This document shows, in pieces, positions 22,431 through 33,736 of a stretch of DNA of 64,000 nt. Numbering within the stretch: position 1 is the stretch's first letter; each line of letters starts with the position of its first letter. The stretch comes from Halisarca cf. caerulea (taxonomy: Eukaryota > Porifera > Demospongiae > Chondrillida > Halisarcidae): positions 8,231,618 to 8,295,617 of the forward strand of contig CAUJGJ010000444.1 of assembly GCA_963170055.1 (NCBI GenBank). The letters run 5' to 3'. A model generated the notes under the pieces. That model saw only the letters and a program-made list of their open reading frames with translations, was not told where the DNA came from and ran no database searches. The position numbers and the translations under genes are program-made.

Positions 22431-22872
22431 TCGCAGGTATAACATGTGCTTATTTCGTAGACAGAGGGGCGTTGTGTGGTTTACAAAGGAATTTGATAGA
22501 ATAATATCACGTTTTACTAATGTACATGCGTTAGTCACGTGAACGTTTATGAAGTCGGCTTGAAATAAAGGCCTTCTTATTCTCAACCCGAAGTGAATTG
22601 TATCAAATATCGCAATAGTCTGCACATATCGTGTTTTCAAAACTTGTGGGCTTCCACGGGAAAACCAGGGTTCGACCTAATTTTGTCAAAATTGAGATAA
22701 TGCAGATTTCGCATGATTTATGCAAAATGCATCAATGGGTCATATTAGATTTCCATTTCCAATTTATTTCATTCAGATTTGAAGCGAAAGCAAAATCTCA
22801 TTAATAATTCATAAGTTTATTTGCATATTCATAAACTAATTTGAATATGTAAATTAGAATATGAATATTTAA

Positions 22873-25494
22873 CACATTGACAACCGTACGCCGTATGCGC
22901 CCAAATTGCATCATCATTCTGGTCACCGTGCGCCGTATGCGCCCGTATCGCGTAGCCTACTTTCAAATGGATTTCCCCCCGTTACTTTCTATAGTAACCC
23001 TATGCTTGTATGACATCGTTGGATAGAGTAAAAATAGATCTTTCCGTTGATGCCTAACAAAGTATACGTTGCAATTTGATAATCGCGAGAAAAGTGCAAT
23101 TCAACCGAATGATCAGAAATTGCTAAATAAACAATGCGGTCAAAAGACTGAATCATCATGAAGAAACAATAAAAGACTACAAGTCATGCCATCCTAGCTA
23201 AAAATAGAAACAAATACAGCAAACAGAAAGTATAAAAAAGAAAAAGACAATAAATTATCCATCAAAGTTCTACCAAGAATGGAAAACTCCGGAATAGGAA
23301 TTGACGAACTTCTGAGCAACAGTGCTGAGCTCTTCGTACTTACCGGACTTCACCGCAGTGACCTGCATGGAGAAGACAGTGAATATAGTGATGATGAGAT
23401 GGACAAGTATTTAACAACACTGGGAGACCACACTGACAATGATGCAGATTTCGACACCACCCCTGCAATTTTCAATGAACCACCCAATCACTCCAGCACC
23501 CCAACTAGATGTCAGCCAGAATCAAACATCCAACCTGTAGATGTACCCAGCCCCATTGGTGATGAGCAACAGAAATGGAAGCTATTGCTACAAACAAAGA
23601 ATGGACAAGCAATATTACTCCATTGACAATCAGTCCCTTCATACCGGAACAACAACAACACACTCAACCCACTACCGTTTTGGAAGCATTTGAACAGATG
23701 TTCGATTCCTGTCTGTTTGAGAAAATGGCAACTGAAACCAACCTCTATGCTACCCAAAAACAAGCAAACAAGCCTGAACCAACATGGACTCCTACTACCG
23801 CCATTGAGATAAGAGCATTTATTGGAATACACATCATAATGGGACTTCTGAACTACCCTCAATACCATTTGTACTGGAGTGAGGATGCTTTTTTCACAAA
23901 CATGGGAATCAAAGGCACTTTACCAAGAAAACGTTTTGAACTGTTAGAGCGCTACTTCCATTTAAATGATACGTCTTCGATGCCCAAACAAGGTGACCCT
24001 AACTTTGATCCCCTATATAGAGTTCGACCTGCCATTAACAGCACTCGCCACACTTTTCAGCAGGTGTACACACTGGGCCGTGAAATCAGTGTCGATGAAG
24101 GAATGATCGCATATCGAGGTAGAATTTCGTACCTTCAATACATACCAAAGAAACCAACCAAGTTTGGTATCAAGGTGTGGATGCTGGCAGAATCAAAAAG
24201 TGGATACGTACCAAACTACATCATCTACACAGGTAAACTGAGTGAGGAAAACTGTGATCCAACATTAGAGGGCCAAAACCAGGGTTATAAAGTGGTGATG
24301 GCACTAGTCAAACCATACCTAAACAAAGGTCATCATGTCTACTTTGATAACCTATTCACATCATTGAAACTCTTGGAGGACCTACATCAGCAGAAGACAT
24401 ACGCAACTGGGACAGTACGGCAGAACAGAAAGGGCTACCCAAACGATCTGAAGACCGCAAAATTGAAAACTGGGGATTTCATTGAGTGACAGAAGGGGAC
24501 TGTCATTGCCACAAAATGGCATGACAAAAAAGAAGTCACACTGATGACAACGATAACAGACGGGAACACAGACCCACTCACCATTAACAGACGTTCCAAA
24601 ATTCCTGATAAACGTGAAGTCCAGATGCCGCAGGTGGTGCACAGCTACAACAAGAACATGTGCGGTGTCGACCTTTCTGATCAGCTGAGACAGTACTATT
24701 CATGTGGACGACGTAGCAAAAAGTACTGGAAGTACATGTTCTGGTATATAGTGGACATTGCTATCAACAATGCCTACATTGCTTGTAAAGGGCAGCTGGA
24801 TGATACAGGCAAGCAGTTTACTTTCGCGTGGCTTTGAGCAAGCAGTTGATAGATGGGTTCTCTGCCAGAATACGCACAGCACAGAAGAGAACAGCAAACG
24901 ACGATAGTCTTGTGGCAAAGAAGAAAGCTGTCAAGGCGCATAAAGGCGTTCTTCTCCTCAAGCCAGGCAGCCAACTCAGACACGAGAGTGCTACATTTGA
25001 AACCAGGAAAAGGGCTTGTGCTTGGTGCAAAAAGATTGGTAGCCGAACGCCAAAAGGCCGAATTCGGGAAACAACACATGGATGTATCACCTGCAACGAG
25101 AATCTTCATCCTGGCGTCTGTTTCCAGAGGTACCATGACAACTATGTGTTCGCCGAGGCAGAAGTGACTGAAGACTGCCATTCGACAGAAATTTAGGAAC
25201 GTTTTCGTTCACCTGTTATTCACATAAGTAGATTTTGATTCTTACTGTAACTTTGTAGCTATCCTGTCTTGCGAATTTTCCTTTACCCCCGTATTTGCCG
25301 TGATTCCTGTAATCTGTATCATTTGAAGTCACGAAAAACAAAAGTTGCAATATAGTATGTCAACGTTCCACTGAGATAGAAGAGCAAAAAAGAACCTTTG
25401 TGAAAATTACACGTGGCGCGCTCTCGTGACCTTGGCTTACGGTTTTACAACGAGGTACAAATTTTCACTTCCGGTTCTTACGTTTGTCAATGTG
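22873..25494 (+). mobile_element. piggyBac transposon nested in the DUF7869-like element
   Basis: Flanked by TTAA at 22869-22872 and 25495-25498. Ends begin CACATTGACAA and close TTGTCAATGTG. Subterminal CGTACGCCGTATGCGCCC repeats lie at the left. It carries a broken transposase gene. Confidence 0.92.
23279..25196 (+). pseudogene. piggyBac transposase with three lesions
   Basis: The frame starts at ATG 23279 with an acidic N-terminus. A frame change near 23575-23625 leads into the DDE-type core, with Asp candidates in ISVDEGMI, VYFDNLF and CGVDLSDQ. An in-frame TGA at 24487-24489 interrupts it, likely an Arg codon lost by C-to-T change because the same frame continues (QKGTVIATKWHDKK). A second frame change near 24815-24835 leads into the C-terminal Cys-rich zinc-binding tail (CAWCKK, HGCITC, HPGVCFQRYH), ending TAG at 25194-25196. 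All catalytic positions and the Cys-rich domain are recognisable, so inactivation looks fairly recent. Confidence 0.92.
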
Positions 25495-25643
25495 TTAAAT
25501 TAGGTTTTACATGATGGATGAAGTACACATAAATATGGAATATGTATGGTAACTGTTATAAATAAGTGAATAAACATTCTGACAATAATATATAATGGAA
25601 TGTGTATTACAGGAACATGCATATGTTTTACAAATGTACATCA

Positions 25644-27809
25644 TTACTGTAGGTTAGGACAAGTACGTTTTGTATGTCCTGGCTGTTTGCACACAGAGCA
25701 GGAACGCTTTGCAGTTAGCTCTGATTCTGACGTACTGGTATTCCCACTGAGATAAGTGAGCTCTGACGATGGCTTGTTCTGGGTAGGTCTGGGGCAAGTT
25801 AAATCCTTAGCTAAATTGGAAGCACAAAAGGGTCTAATCTTCTCGTACAGATACCACTGACGAGCGATATCAATCTTACTGGGAAGCAGCTGTGGTGGAA
25901 GATCAGTTAGTTGTGGTTGGGTCTTCAATAAATGTACTGCTACATCCGGTTCCTTTGAATGTGTACGTACAAACAATGTTCCAGGGTGGTCTTGATCTGC
26001 ATGAAATACATGGTAACTTGTAATGCTGGGAAGATTCTTGAAGAAAGGCTCCAAAAATTTCTTCCAGTCATAATAACACACATGATATGCACCACTAGGT
26101 CCCTTTACAAGTTGTGGAATGTTGGCTCCAATAGATGACGAGTTACGTACAACACGCTCAAGGCAACCCATTGTCTCCACATATGTGCGTCGATACATCT
26201 TCTTCAACAGACCAAAATGCCTATCTGGTGCAAATTTTGTGTGCCCCGCCAACATAAACGACAGAGTGATGGACTTGTGCTGCCCCATTAGGGTACGGTA
26301 AAGGAGGTACTGAATCAAGACATTATTTTTGTTCTGGCCTACACAATTATCTGCATGAAGGTAGAGATTATCCTCTTGTAGGCCGTGGTTGTCCAGATAG
26401 TGATTCAGTAAACTATCAGTAGCATTGGCACCCTTACCAATTGTCTCACCTTCATCAAGAAGATAGTTTACCTGCTTCTCTGTTGGCTCACATACAACTC
26501 CAAAGATCTGACATTTCCGAGCAGAAAGAAAGTAAGCGGGACCTGGCTGCTGGGGGTTATTGGGGAAGTGGACTTGTTGAGCATAGTCAAAACTGTAGTG
26601 CATTGTCGATGGTTGCTGTCCAGGTGTATAAGCATCTTTGGCTGTCTGAATCTGCTGGTTGTAATTCAGCCTTTCATTTCTTGCTAAAGTAAGATGTTCT
26701 TCTGCAGCTTTCAATCTTTCAGACTTTTCCTCGATAGTGAGGTGCCCAGAACGTGATACTCTTGTGATGTTCTGCTGGCATTCAAAACACAAATCTGTAG
26801 CTGGCTTCATTGTACCAATGTAAGGCAATGACTCCTTCCATACCGAATAGAATTTACTCCTACCAACTGCAGAGAAATTTGCATCAGGACAAGCCTCCTT
26901 GTATTTCCGGTAAACATCCACCTTAGACATATCAGACGGCAACAGAAGAACCTTCTGCTCGTGATTAGGCAACCTACCAGGCAAGGGGAGTCCGTGTGTG
27001 TTGGCTATGTTCTTAATGAACTCAGTGAGGAATTTCACATGTTCACGAGATGATGCATTATGGGGTAAATGCTTCGTGTTGCCATGACTTCGCTCTGTAA
27101 CACCATTTCTTGTGACCCAAGTTGACAGGCTCTCCAGGCGAAACTTCCCAACTGTGTGCACAAAGCAAAACATTTTTTGACAGATTGGCATACCATGCAC
27201 AAAATACTTGGTAGTCGGTCGGAACTCTGAATGTCCTGCAAAGGTGGATGGCTTGTCATCAACATGAGTCCTAAGTGCATTCAACTGAGCCATGATCACT
27301 AAGTCCAGCTCTTTAGCACTCATTTGGTGGCAATTGTTCCGCATTTGCATTATAGTTGTGCGTGAAATAACCATAGAACAAGAACTCTTGAGGTTTCCCA
27401 GCTGACATCCACACGTTTTTGACAGAAAATCGTCAATGACAGAATCCTCAAAGCTGTGTTCGACTTCCACAACTGAAGTATCTGCTGAAAACTCTTCTTC
27501 TGGTAGCGTACTGTGACTTCTGGGTTCTTGCATCACTGTATTAGGTTGTGTACTTACACTGTGGCTATTCTCAAGCGAAAAATCAAGGCCCTCAGCGTTC
27601 GTCAGGTCTTCGTGAGTATCGTTATCGATGCGTCTTTTTTCTGCAACACTCGTAGAAACGGTGATAGAAAATGACTCATCGCTTTCATTGAGATCGATAC
27701 ATGCTTCGTCGTCCAATCTGGGACCTTCATAATCATGATCTGCCTCTTCAAACTCCTTCTCTAATATAGCTAGCGTCTCTTCGATCGAGCGTCTGTTGCA
27801 GTAAGACAT
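25644..27809 (-). CDS. Intact 721-aa DUF7869-like protein, candidate transposase
   Basis: One uninterrupted frame from ATG at 27809 to TAA at 25646-25644. An acidic N-terminus is followed by a Cys/His-bearing region, a helical stretch rich in Glu/Lys, and a domain I associate with DUF7869 proteins common in cnidarian, sponge and fish genomes: YSFDYAQQVHFPNNPQQPGP, ARKCQIFGV, GKGANATDSLLNHYL, LHADNCVGQNKNN, AGHTKFAPDRHFGLLKK. Asp408, Asp487 and Asp529 are candidates for an RNase H-like acidic triad (inference). A CCHC zinc knuckle (CSVCKQPGHTKRTC) closes the protein. It is intronless and sits inside 30-bp inverted repeats, consistent with a transposon-encoded protein. The absence of any stop suggests recent activity or selection. 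Confidence 0.8.
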   Translation of the reverse strand: MSYCNRRSIEETLAILEKEFEEADHDYEGPRLDDEACIDLNESDESFSITVSTSVAEKRRIDNDTHEDLTNAEGLDFSLENSHSVSTQPNTVMQEPRSHSTLPEEEFSADTSVVEVEHSFEDSVIDDFLSKTCGCQLGNLKSSCSMVISRTTIMQMRNNCHQMSAKELDLVIMAQLNALRTHVDDKPSTFAGHSEFRPTTKYFVHGMPICQKMFCFVHTVGKFRLESLSTWVTRNGVTERSHGNTKHLPHNASSREHVKFLTEFIKNIANTHGLPLPGRLPNHEQKVLLLPSDMSKVDVYRKYKEACPDANFSAVGRSKFYSVWKESLPYIGTMKPATDLCFECQQNITRVSRSGHLTIEEKSERLKAAEEHLTLARNERLNYNQQIQTAKDAYTPGQQPSTMHYSFDYAQQVHFPNNPQQPGPAYFLSARKCQIFGVVCEPTEKQVNYLLDEGETIGKGANATDSLLNHYLDNHGLQEDNLYLHADNCVGQNKNNVLIQYLLYRTLMGQHKSITLSFMLAGHTKFAPDRHFGLLKKMYRRTYVETMGCLERVVRNSSSIGANIPQLVKGPSGAYHVCYYDWKKFLEPFFKNLPSITSYHVFHADQDHPGTLFVRTHSKEPDVAVHLLKTQPQLTDLPPQLLPSKIDIARQWYLYEKIRPFCASNLAKDLTCPRPTQNKPSSELTYLSGNTSTSESELTAKRSCSVCKQPGHTKRTCPNLQ

Positions 27810-28036
27810 TATCGGTCGTAACTTTCGATAGGAAAATGGGATTAACTCGCTTCAAACAGGAAAAGACAGCATAATGAGTACAGAAGGCCGTAAACTAGTC
27901 GTATTCTATCCGCTGTGGTTACTCGCTGACATAATCGCAGGAAACCACAACTTATTACCTCATTTTATTAACATGCGCATCCTGTAAAGTTCCGGAAATA
28001 GCTCGAACCCTGGTTTTCGCGTGGACGCCCACACTT

Positions 28037-28520
28037 TCTAATAGTTATTCATTCGTGCTAGAAGAAATATCGATTTCACAGATCGTTACCATTTGTTGGT
28101 GACGTTATCATATCACGTGACCGCCTTGTGACAAATGGCGAGAGAGCGACTTTTGCAACAAGTGAATTTCTTTCGAAAACGCGGTCATCTAAACGGTTGT
28201 GTAGAGGAGCCATGTCACAGGAGTTTGATCACGATAGGTACAACTAAATTGAGAAACAACATGAATGAAGATACTCATGAAGAGGATTTTGACAATCACA
28301 ATCTTCTGGAATAAATCAGGTAGTTTTCCGTTCTGGTTTGAAGTTAGGACAGAAAAACTATTCTTTGTATTGTCCATGAAATAGACATTAGGCGTTTTTC
28401 TGTTCAGAAATCATATTCTTTGTGTAGAATGTAATGTATACAAAGCTTTTTATGCACTAGACATCGTTTCTAACCTCAAAACAATAACTGTACCGTATAT
28501 ATGCGTGTATTACAAGACTC
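28037..28520. other. Non-coding spacer
   Basis: Nothing supported between the DUF7869-like element and the Y1 element. Confidence 0.4.
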
Positions 28521-29285
28521 CGCAGGTATGTTATGGCACTTTTTGCCATAAAACAAAATGGCTGCCACTTTCGAATGGCTTGTATAAAATGCCTTGTTTT
28601 CTCCTCCTGAAGGTGGAAAGACTCAAGAAAGCATCTAGATAGTATTTCAAACATTCGTAGTTTGTGCATAAGTAATTTAAAGAGCCAAAAACATATCGTA
28701 CATGTTGTACATGGTCGATTTTTAACCATACCAAAATAAGGAAAAAACGCAAAAGGCGCGGGTCTAGACATCTGAATTTAAACGCGCAAGTCAATTCAGA
28801 AGACAGAACATGTCCAAATCTTACTTTTCTGATTTGGGGAAAATGCTGCTCCATTCCACGGCTGTTATGTCCACGGATTTCTGATCAAAAACAACGGCTA
28901 TTGCAACAAGTGGCTGCGCATAAACTGAAGGAATGGACCGACAATCTTCCCCAAATCAGAATTTGATGTTCAGTCCTTCAGCGATATTCTGACAAAGTTT
29001 TAAGTATCTACGTAGAGATCTAGACCCGCGCCTTTTTCGCCATAAAATCCTTGTGGACTGGAGTGCTTCTTTAGGCCTTTGTCACACGATATCACATGTC
29101 CACAGAGGCAAACTCTCCAAATACTCGCGTGTTTCAGCCTATAATGACGTATAATAGTCGTGTTTAAGCTGTGGTCACATGGCCAAACCGTGATAAACTG
29201 TCTGAGGCGCAATAGTCTAATCGCATACCTTGTCAAACCACAAAACGCCCCCTTTTAGCCTCAATTCTGCCATAACATACCTGCG
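28521..29285. mobile_element. Y-family hairpin-core element, copy Y1
   Basis: Inverted ends CGCAGGTATGTTATGGCA, flanked by TC at 28519-28520 and 29286-29287. The core has nested stems: CGCAAAAGGCGCGGGTCTAG (28748 on) pairs with 29018-29040, and TTCTGATTTGGGGAA (28827) pairs with TTCCCCAAATCAGAA (28947). The loop contains GGCTGTTATGTCCA. No ORF of note. 765 bp. Confidence 0.88.
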
Positions 29286-29287
29286 TC

Positions 29288-30006
29288 AGCTTATAGAAGT
29301 GTTACTTCACCAGCAAGATAGAAAACCAACTGAAGAAGAGCAAGCAATGGCAGATAAAGTCTGACTAATATGATATGACAACATATAAAGCATATAAGAA
29401 CATTTTACAAGCAAAAATGTTGGCTATTTTGAGCTTGAAGTTTGCGCCAGATATCGTTTAGGGTCTAGATTTTCACCGGAAACGCATACGTTTAAGGGAT
29501 AAGCCTCATAGTTGTAGTGGTACAATGGAGCCAACAACTTCATCACCACACCAGCCACAAGTCCATCTTCATTGCTACCGTCTCCTGTTCCTTAGTACAC
29601 ATCTATGCAGGTGTGACACGTGCACATGTGAGGTGTAAACAAAATGGCGCCCTAAAGTCGGCTGAAATCACCACCCTTTTTGTTCTGTTGTATTACGTTA
29701 CGAGTTCTGAGAAGGATTTCAGACGTCATTACAACCATTAAAATTACATTTCTTGGTATAATGTTTTCTTTTGTCTTTGTAAAGCTAGAAAAAACAATAG
29801 TTGATTCGGACCTATAAAAAAACTTTAGTGGAAAAGGCGGTCATGTAAATGCTTGTTTAAGGGAGTCATACAGAGTCAGAAGACTTCTAACGAGAATATT
29901 TAAATTTTCACTGTTGGAGAATTTACCGTATATAGAGGGGTGTCTGCCATTCAAGGGGCTGGGTTAGAGGGGTTCCAATGTATACACTGCCTACACATCA
30001 TGTGAA
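29288..30006. other. Non-coding spacer
   Basis: No feature identified. Confidence 0.4.
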
Positions 30007-30195
30007 CAAGCGATTCGAGTTTAAAAAACTCGTGGGCCGCCAACGGCCCTGGAAACTCGAATCGCTTGGAAATCGTCTTCGAAGAACTCTTCTGGTCGAA
30101 AAGACTCTTCGCTGATAAAATCAGAAGCGAACGAATAAATTTTACCGAAATATAGCCGAAAGATTACGCACCGACTTTGCGTCCGCCATGTTGTT

Positions 30196-30240
<45 letters not shown>

Positions 30241-30317
30241 AGACATCGTTCCGGACGTTCCGGACACTTCCGGTGAAAGTAAAAACAATATAGGGCCGCC
30301 TTCCGGCGGCCCAAAAA
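30007..30317. mobile_element. R1 hairpin-ended repeat, copy b (best preserved)
   Basis: The 5' hairpin is perfect: CAAGCGATTCGAGTTT with AAACTCGAATCGCTTG, and an inner GGGCCG/CGGCCC pair. The 3' hairpin is GGGCCGCCTTCCGGCGGCCC followed by AAAAA. The internal TA tract is at about 30198-30238. About 311 bp, no coding content. Confidence 0.9.
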
Positions 30318-30669
30318 TGGCAGTGATGATGTCTGCTTGAAAAGTTACGTATTCAAAATTGTATTTGAGAATCAAAATTTTAAAAGATATACTAATGCAT
30401 ACTGTCTTCGATAGCATTTCTTTCATTTTTGTTGCTAAAGAGCCCACTTGTGCTGTTCTGAAGCGCCAGAGTCATCGAAGACGAAAGCGCTCCAATGCAC
30501 AAATGTGGATACTGTCTTCGTGAATTTTTGTGAATTTACACAGGTACTTTGCCACAACAGCGCTATGCTAAGGCTTCCTGCATTCTTAAAAGCCCATTTT
30601 ATAGGCGTAGGGCACTATGTTCAGTTCTGGGACAGTTCTTTGGTACAGGGCAAAGGGGACACTTGGAAA

Positions 30670-31187
30670 ATGCAGCATTTGTTGCTTATGCTAACTGTAC
30701 TGAAAGTGGTTCAGTTTATCCCACTGAGTATTGCAGTTTAATTGAAAGATTCAACACCAGGACGCTCTTTGATTTGGGATCGTGAGGTTCAACGTCTACA
30801 CAAGACAAGCAAACGGTCTTCTGTTGGTGCCCACGCTGTACAATTCCAGAGTAGTGTAGCCTGTACTAGACCAAACATAAGAGAATTTGATACTCTAAGA
30901 CGTCCTGATTCTAGTGTTTTGGCAGATGTTGAGGATCAAGGAAAGTTTGGTAGTTGCTGGGCTTTTACGATCACTCATGCTTTTACTGATCTCCGAAGCA
31001 TTAGTGCAAGTACTAAACAAACACTGCTGTCATCAGAATATACAGCAAGATGTGTATGGGTCATAAATGATAATGGCTGTAGTGGAGGAGATCCAGCTTA
31101 TACTGCTGAATACTTTGAGAAGACAGGAGTTGTGTCCAGTCAGTGCGTGCCATACACTTTACAAACATACTTGGTCAACGTTAGAAA
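30670..31187 (+). pseudogene. Truncated copy of the 18.9-kb papain-family protease
   Basis: Near-identical to the start of the 18895 gene from a few bases before its ATG. Codon 24 is TAA (30739-30741) where the intact gene has CAA. The active-site segment reads DQGKFGSCWAF, keeping the catalytic Cys but losing a disulfide Cys. Homology stops at about 31187, after VNV, and unrelated sequence follows; the His and Asn part is absent. Upstream homology ends a few bases before the ATG, so the promoter was not copied. Confidence 0.9.
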
Positions 31188-31281
31188 AGGGTCAAGGTAA
31201 CCCCAAAAAAGCATGTATTTGCTCTTGGCCCTTCATACAGCCAAAATTCAGGATATACATAGTGAGTGCACACTTCATTAA

Positions 31282-32078
31282 CCCCTTGTTCGTATATGGG
31301 TTAAAACTCGAATACGTTACCTTGTGTGAGCCAATATATTAGCTCGCTTCGACTTGGGTTAGAACTTGGTTTGAAATCATTTATAGGAGGACAATATTGG
31401 TATCAAAGGCTTTGTATGATCACCAAGTACTTAGATTCATTCTAAATTCGCTTAAGAAGTAAAGAAGTTAGCATCTTATGAAGTTCGTTCCTACAGTTAT
31501 ACATTTTTGACTCGGAGACGTTGTATGTGCCCAGAATATCCCAAAACGACCTCATTTTAGAACTTGCCGAAGAACTGCTTTTAAACACATCTCTAGGAAG
31601 TGACATGGTTGCATGCTGTTTAATGGCAGATGTCTGTTCTTCCTGATGCAGTGATCGGTACTCCCTCGAGAGGACAAAACCCCGCTGCTTTGCATCGTAT
31701 GTGGCTTAAACAACATAAGAAAATGTATTACATGTTTGTGCCAACTGCAATCCTCATTGGCCTGTTCCCCTCTGTGATGCACCTTGTTTCGGTATTTATC
31801 ACAAACAAAAGTAATTTTGCAACTGTTGGATGCCATTTAATTATTGTATAACTACGCACATTCTTGTAATCCTTTGTTTTTTTCACTTTTGTATGGCTTG
31901 TAACTTCTTTTATATACGATGTATATAAATTATTATAGATAGAAGATATAGATAACTATGGATAAAAGATCATTGCTATGTATTACACCTACTGATAAAA
32001 ATTCATATAAATCAGACGAAATATCAAAACTCGTACGCACGTGGTTAAGCCAATATAGTGGCTGGGCACGGTAAGGGG
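31282..32078. mobile_element. Possible decayed TTAA-type element
   Basis: Left boundary TTAA (31278-31281) followed by CCCCTT; right boundary AAGGGG followed by TTAT (32079-32082). Subterminal AGCCAATATANTAGCT-like words occur near both ends. Inverted repeats are short and the target duplication imperfect. No transposase motif. Confidence 0.3.
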
Positions 32079-32082
32079 TTAT

Positions 32083-32428
32083 AGCACCTCCCATGGTGGA
32101 ATTCAGAAACATTGACTTACAAAATCCAATTAAGCTAATGAATAAGACAATGACAAGTGCATTTTAATCCGCACAAGCACGTTTTGTTTAATCACACCCA
32201 CAATCTAAGTACACCACAGTTGGCTAATAACACTGTATGAGCTAGGGCGAAGAGTGAAGTTTCATTGGCAAGGAATGGGATTGAAAACCATACATAAGTC
32301 AAGTTGTGAATTGCAGCAAAGAGTGGTCACCTTGTGTAATGTTTACTAACAACAACTACCAACATAGTGTGTACTTGCTACCTTTCTACTAATGCTTATC
32401 AAAGTGGAGCTGTTGCAATTTTGCAGTT
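32083..32428. other. Non-coding spacer
   Basis: No feature identified. Confidence 0.4.
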
Positions 32429-33736
32429 TCACATAACCCATATTTCAAGCTGGTCCGCTGGGCTGTTCTCTAGTTCACTGGGACGGTTACTGCACCAGCG
32501 AACTTCAATGTTATCATTTGACGGTGAAACACTTCTGTAGAAGAAACCAAAGCGGTTACAGCAGGCATTGTTTGCAATGTGGCACCCACTTCCATCCCAC
32601 AATGGATCTTCCCATGCCATTCTGCCTGCATATTGGCTTGCAAAACCTGATTCACAGTAGTAATGGCTTCCTACAAAATTTGGTACATATCTTGAACTGT
32701 CACCATTAATATTGCAAGGACACTTGCTAGAACTGTCTCTAATTAGTTCAGAGTAACCAACTGCATAATATTATGTCCACAGATGTATCTTGGGATGACC
32801 TTGTGTTATTGAAATTCCATGAACATAGTGGCCATTGACACCTTGAGACCCCGCACTAAAAGCATTCATGTGGCTGTACTGATATATCCCCTGACTCTGC
32901 CACATATTGTGCTGTAAGAACCATTTGATGAAAATGTCACTGATGTACAGCCTGCAGCAGAATTGGTCCTTTCACATGCTCTTTGATTAGTTGTGGGATT
33001 GAGGAATGTCTTCAGTTCAGGTGAGCAAGGATCTCCAGTGCATGGTGGTATCAAAGTGTGCAATTCTTCGCCAGTTTCCAGGTTCACCACATTTCACTGT
33101 GCTAGATTCAGAAATACTTAGTATCTTCTTGATGATGTCTAGTTCATTTATGATAGAGTCATTTAATGTCTGCATCTTTAGACATAGATCATTTATCACA
33201 TCTGCCATGCTTTTGTTCATGTAGGATGTCATTGAGTTCTGTACTGTGTTGGTAACCATAGAGAGTTTGTCATCACTCAACACGGTATCCTCGGGTTCAC
33301 CTTGTGGTCCTCTTGGACCAGGTAGACCAGCTTGACCAGTGGGACCTATGGGACCTTCAGAACCTAGATAACCTCTGCTACCTCGTGGTCCTACCAAACC
33401 TGGTGAACCAACTGGTCCCAGTACGCCCTGTATACCAAGCACACCTTTTTGTCCCTTTGTTCCTGTGTCCCCTTTTATCCCCTTTTGTCCTACTTGTACT
33501 ATGTCACCGTGATCTCCTTTCTGTCCTTGCCACCCACGATTCCCTTATGGTCCGATACTCCCAGTTTGCCCAACATCTCCTTTAGGTCCTTGGGGACCTT
33601 CTGGCCCAGGGACACCACGTACAGCAACGTTTAAGCTAACCTCTCCAGTTGGATTCTCCACACATTGAGTGTCATTTTGTGCAGTAGTCAAAGTCAGCCC
33701 ATAGGTGACCAGCGTGCAAATCAGTGAAAGTTTCAT
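32429..33736 (-). pseudogene. Collagen-like secreted protein with sponge-type C-terminal domain, degenerate
   Basis: The ATG at 33736 starts a signal peptide (MKLSLICTLVTYGLTLTTAQ). It is followed by about 35 Gly-X-Y triplets (GPEGPQGPKGDVGQTG and similar), a helical segment (about 33260-33110), and a Cys-rich C-terminal domain beginning CGEPGNWRRIAHFDT and continuing through CTSVTFSSNGSYSTICGRV, DPLWDGSGC and SNDNIEVRWC to WVM. I recall this last domain from sponge secreted proteins, often behind collagen repeats. Four lesions interrupt it: TAA at 33547-33545, a frame change near 33050, another near 32885, and TAA at 32773-32771. No introns are visible across 1.3 kb, so a processed pseudogene is possible. 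A functional paralog elsewhere is likely. Confidence 0.8.

Larger units (their letters stand above)
22646..28032 (-). mobile_element. DNA transposon carrying a DUF7869-like ORF, split by a piggyBac
   Basis: Terminal inverted repeats of 30 bp at 22646-22675 and 28003-28032 agree at 28 positions; both contain GAAAACCAGGGTTCGA at their inner end. They are flanked by ACTT on each side (22642-22645 and 28033-28036), an apparent 4-bp target duplication. Without the nested piggyBac (22869-25498) the element is about 2.76 kb with one long minus-strand ORF filling most of it. Superfamily not assigned. Confidence 0.75.
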
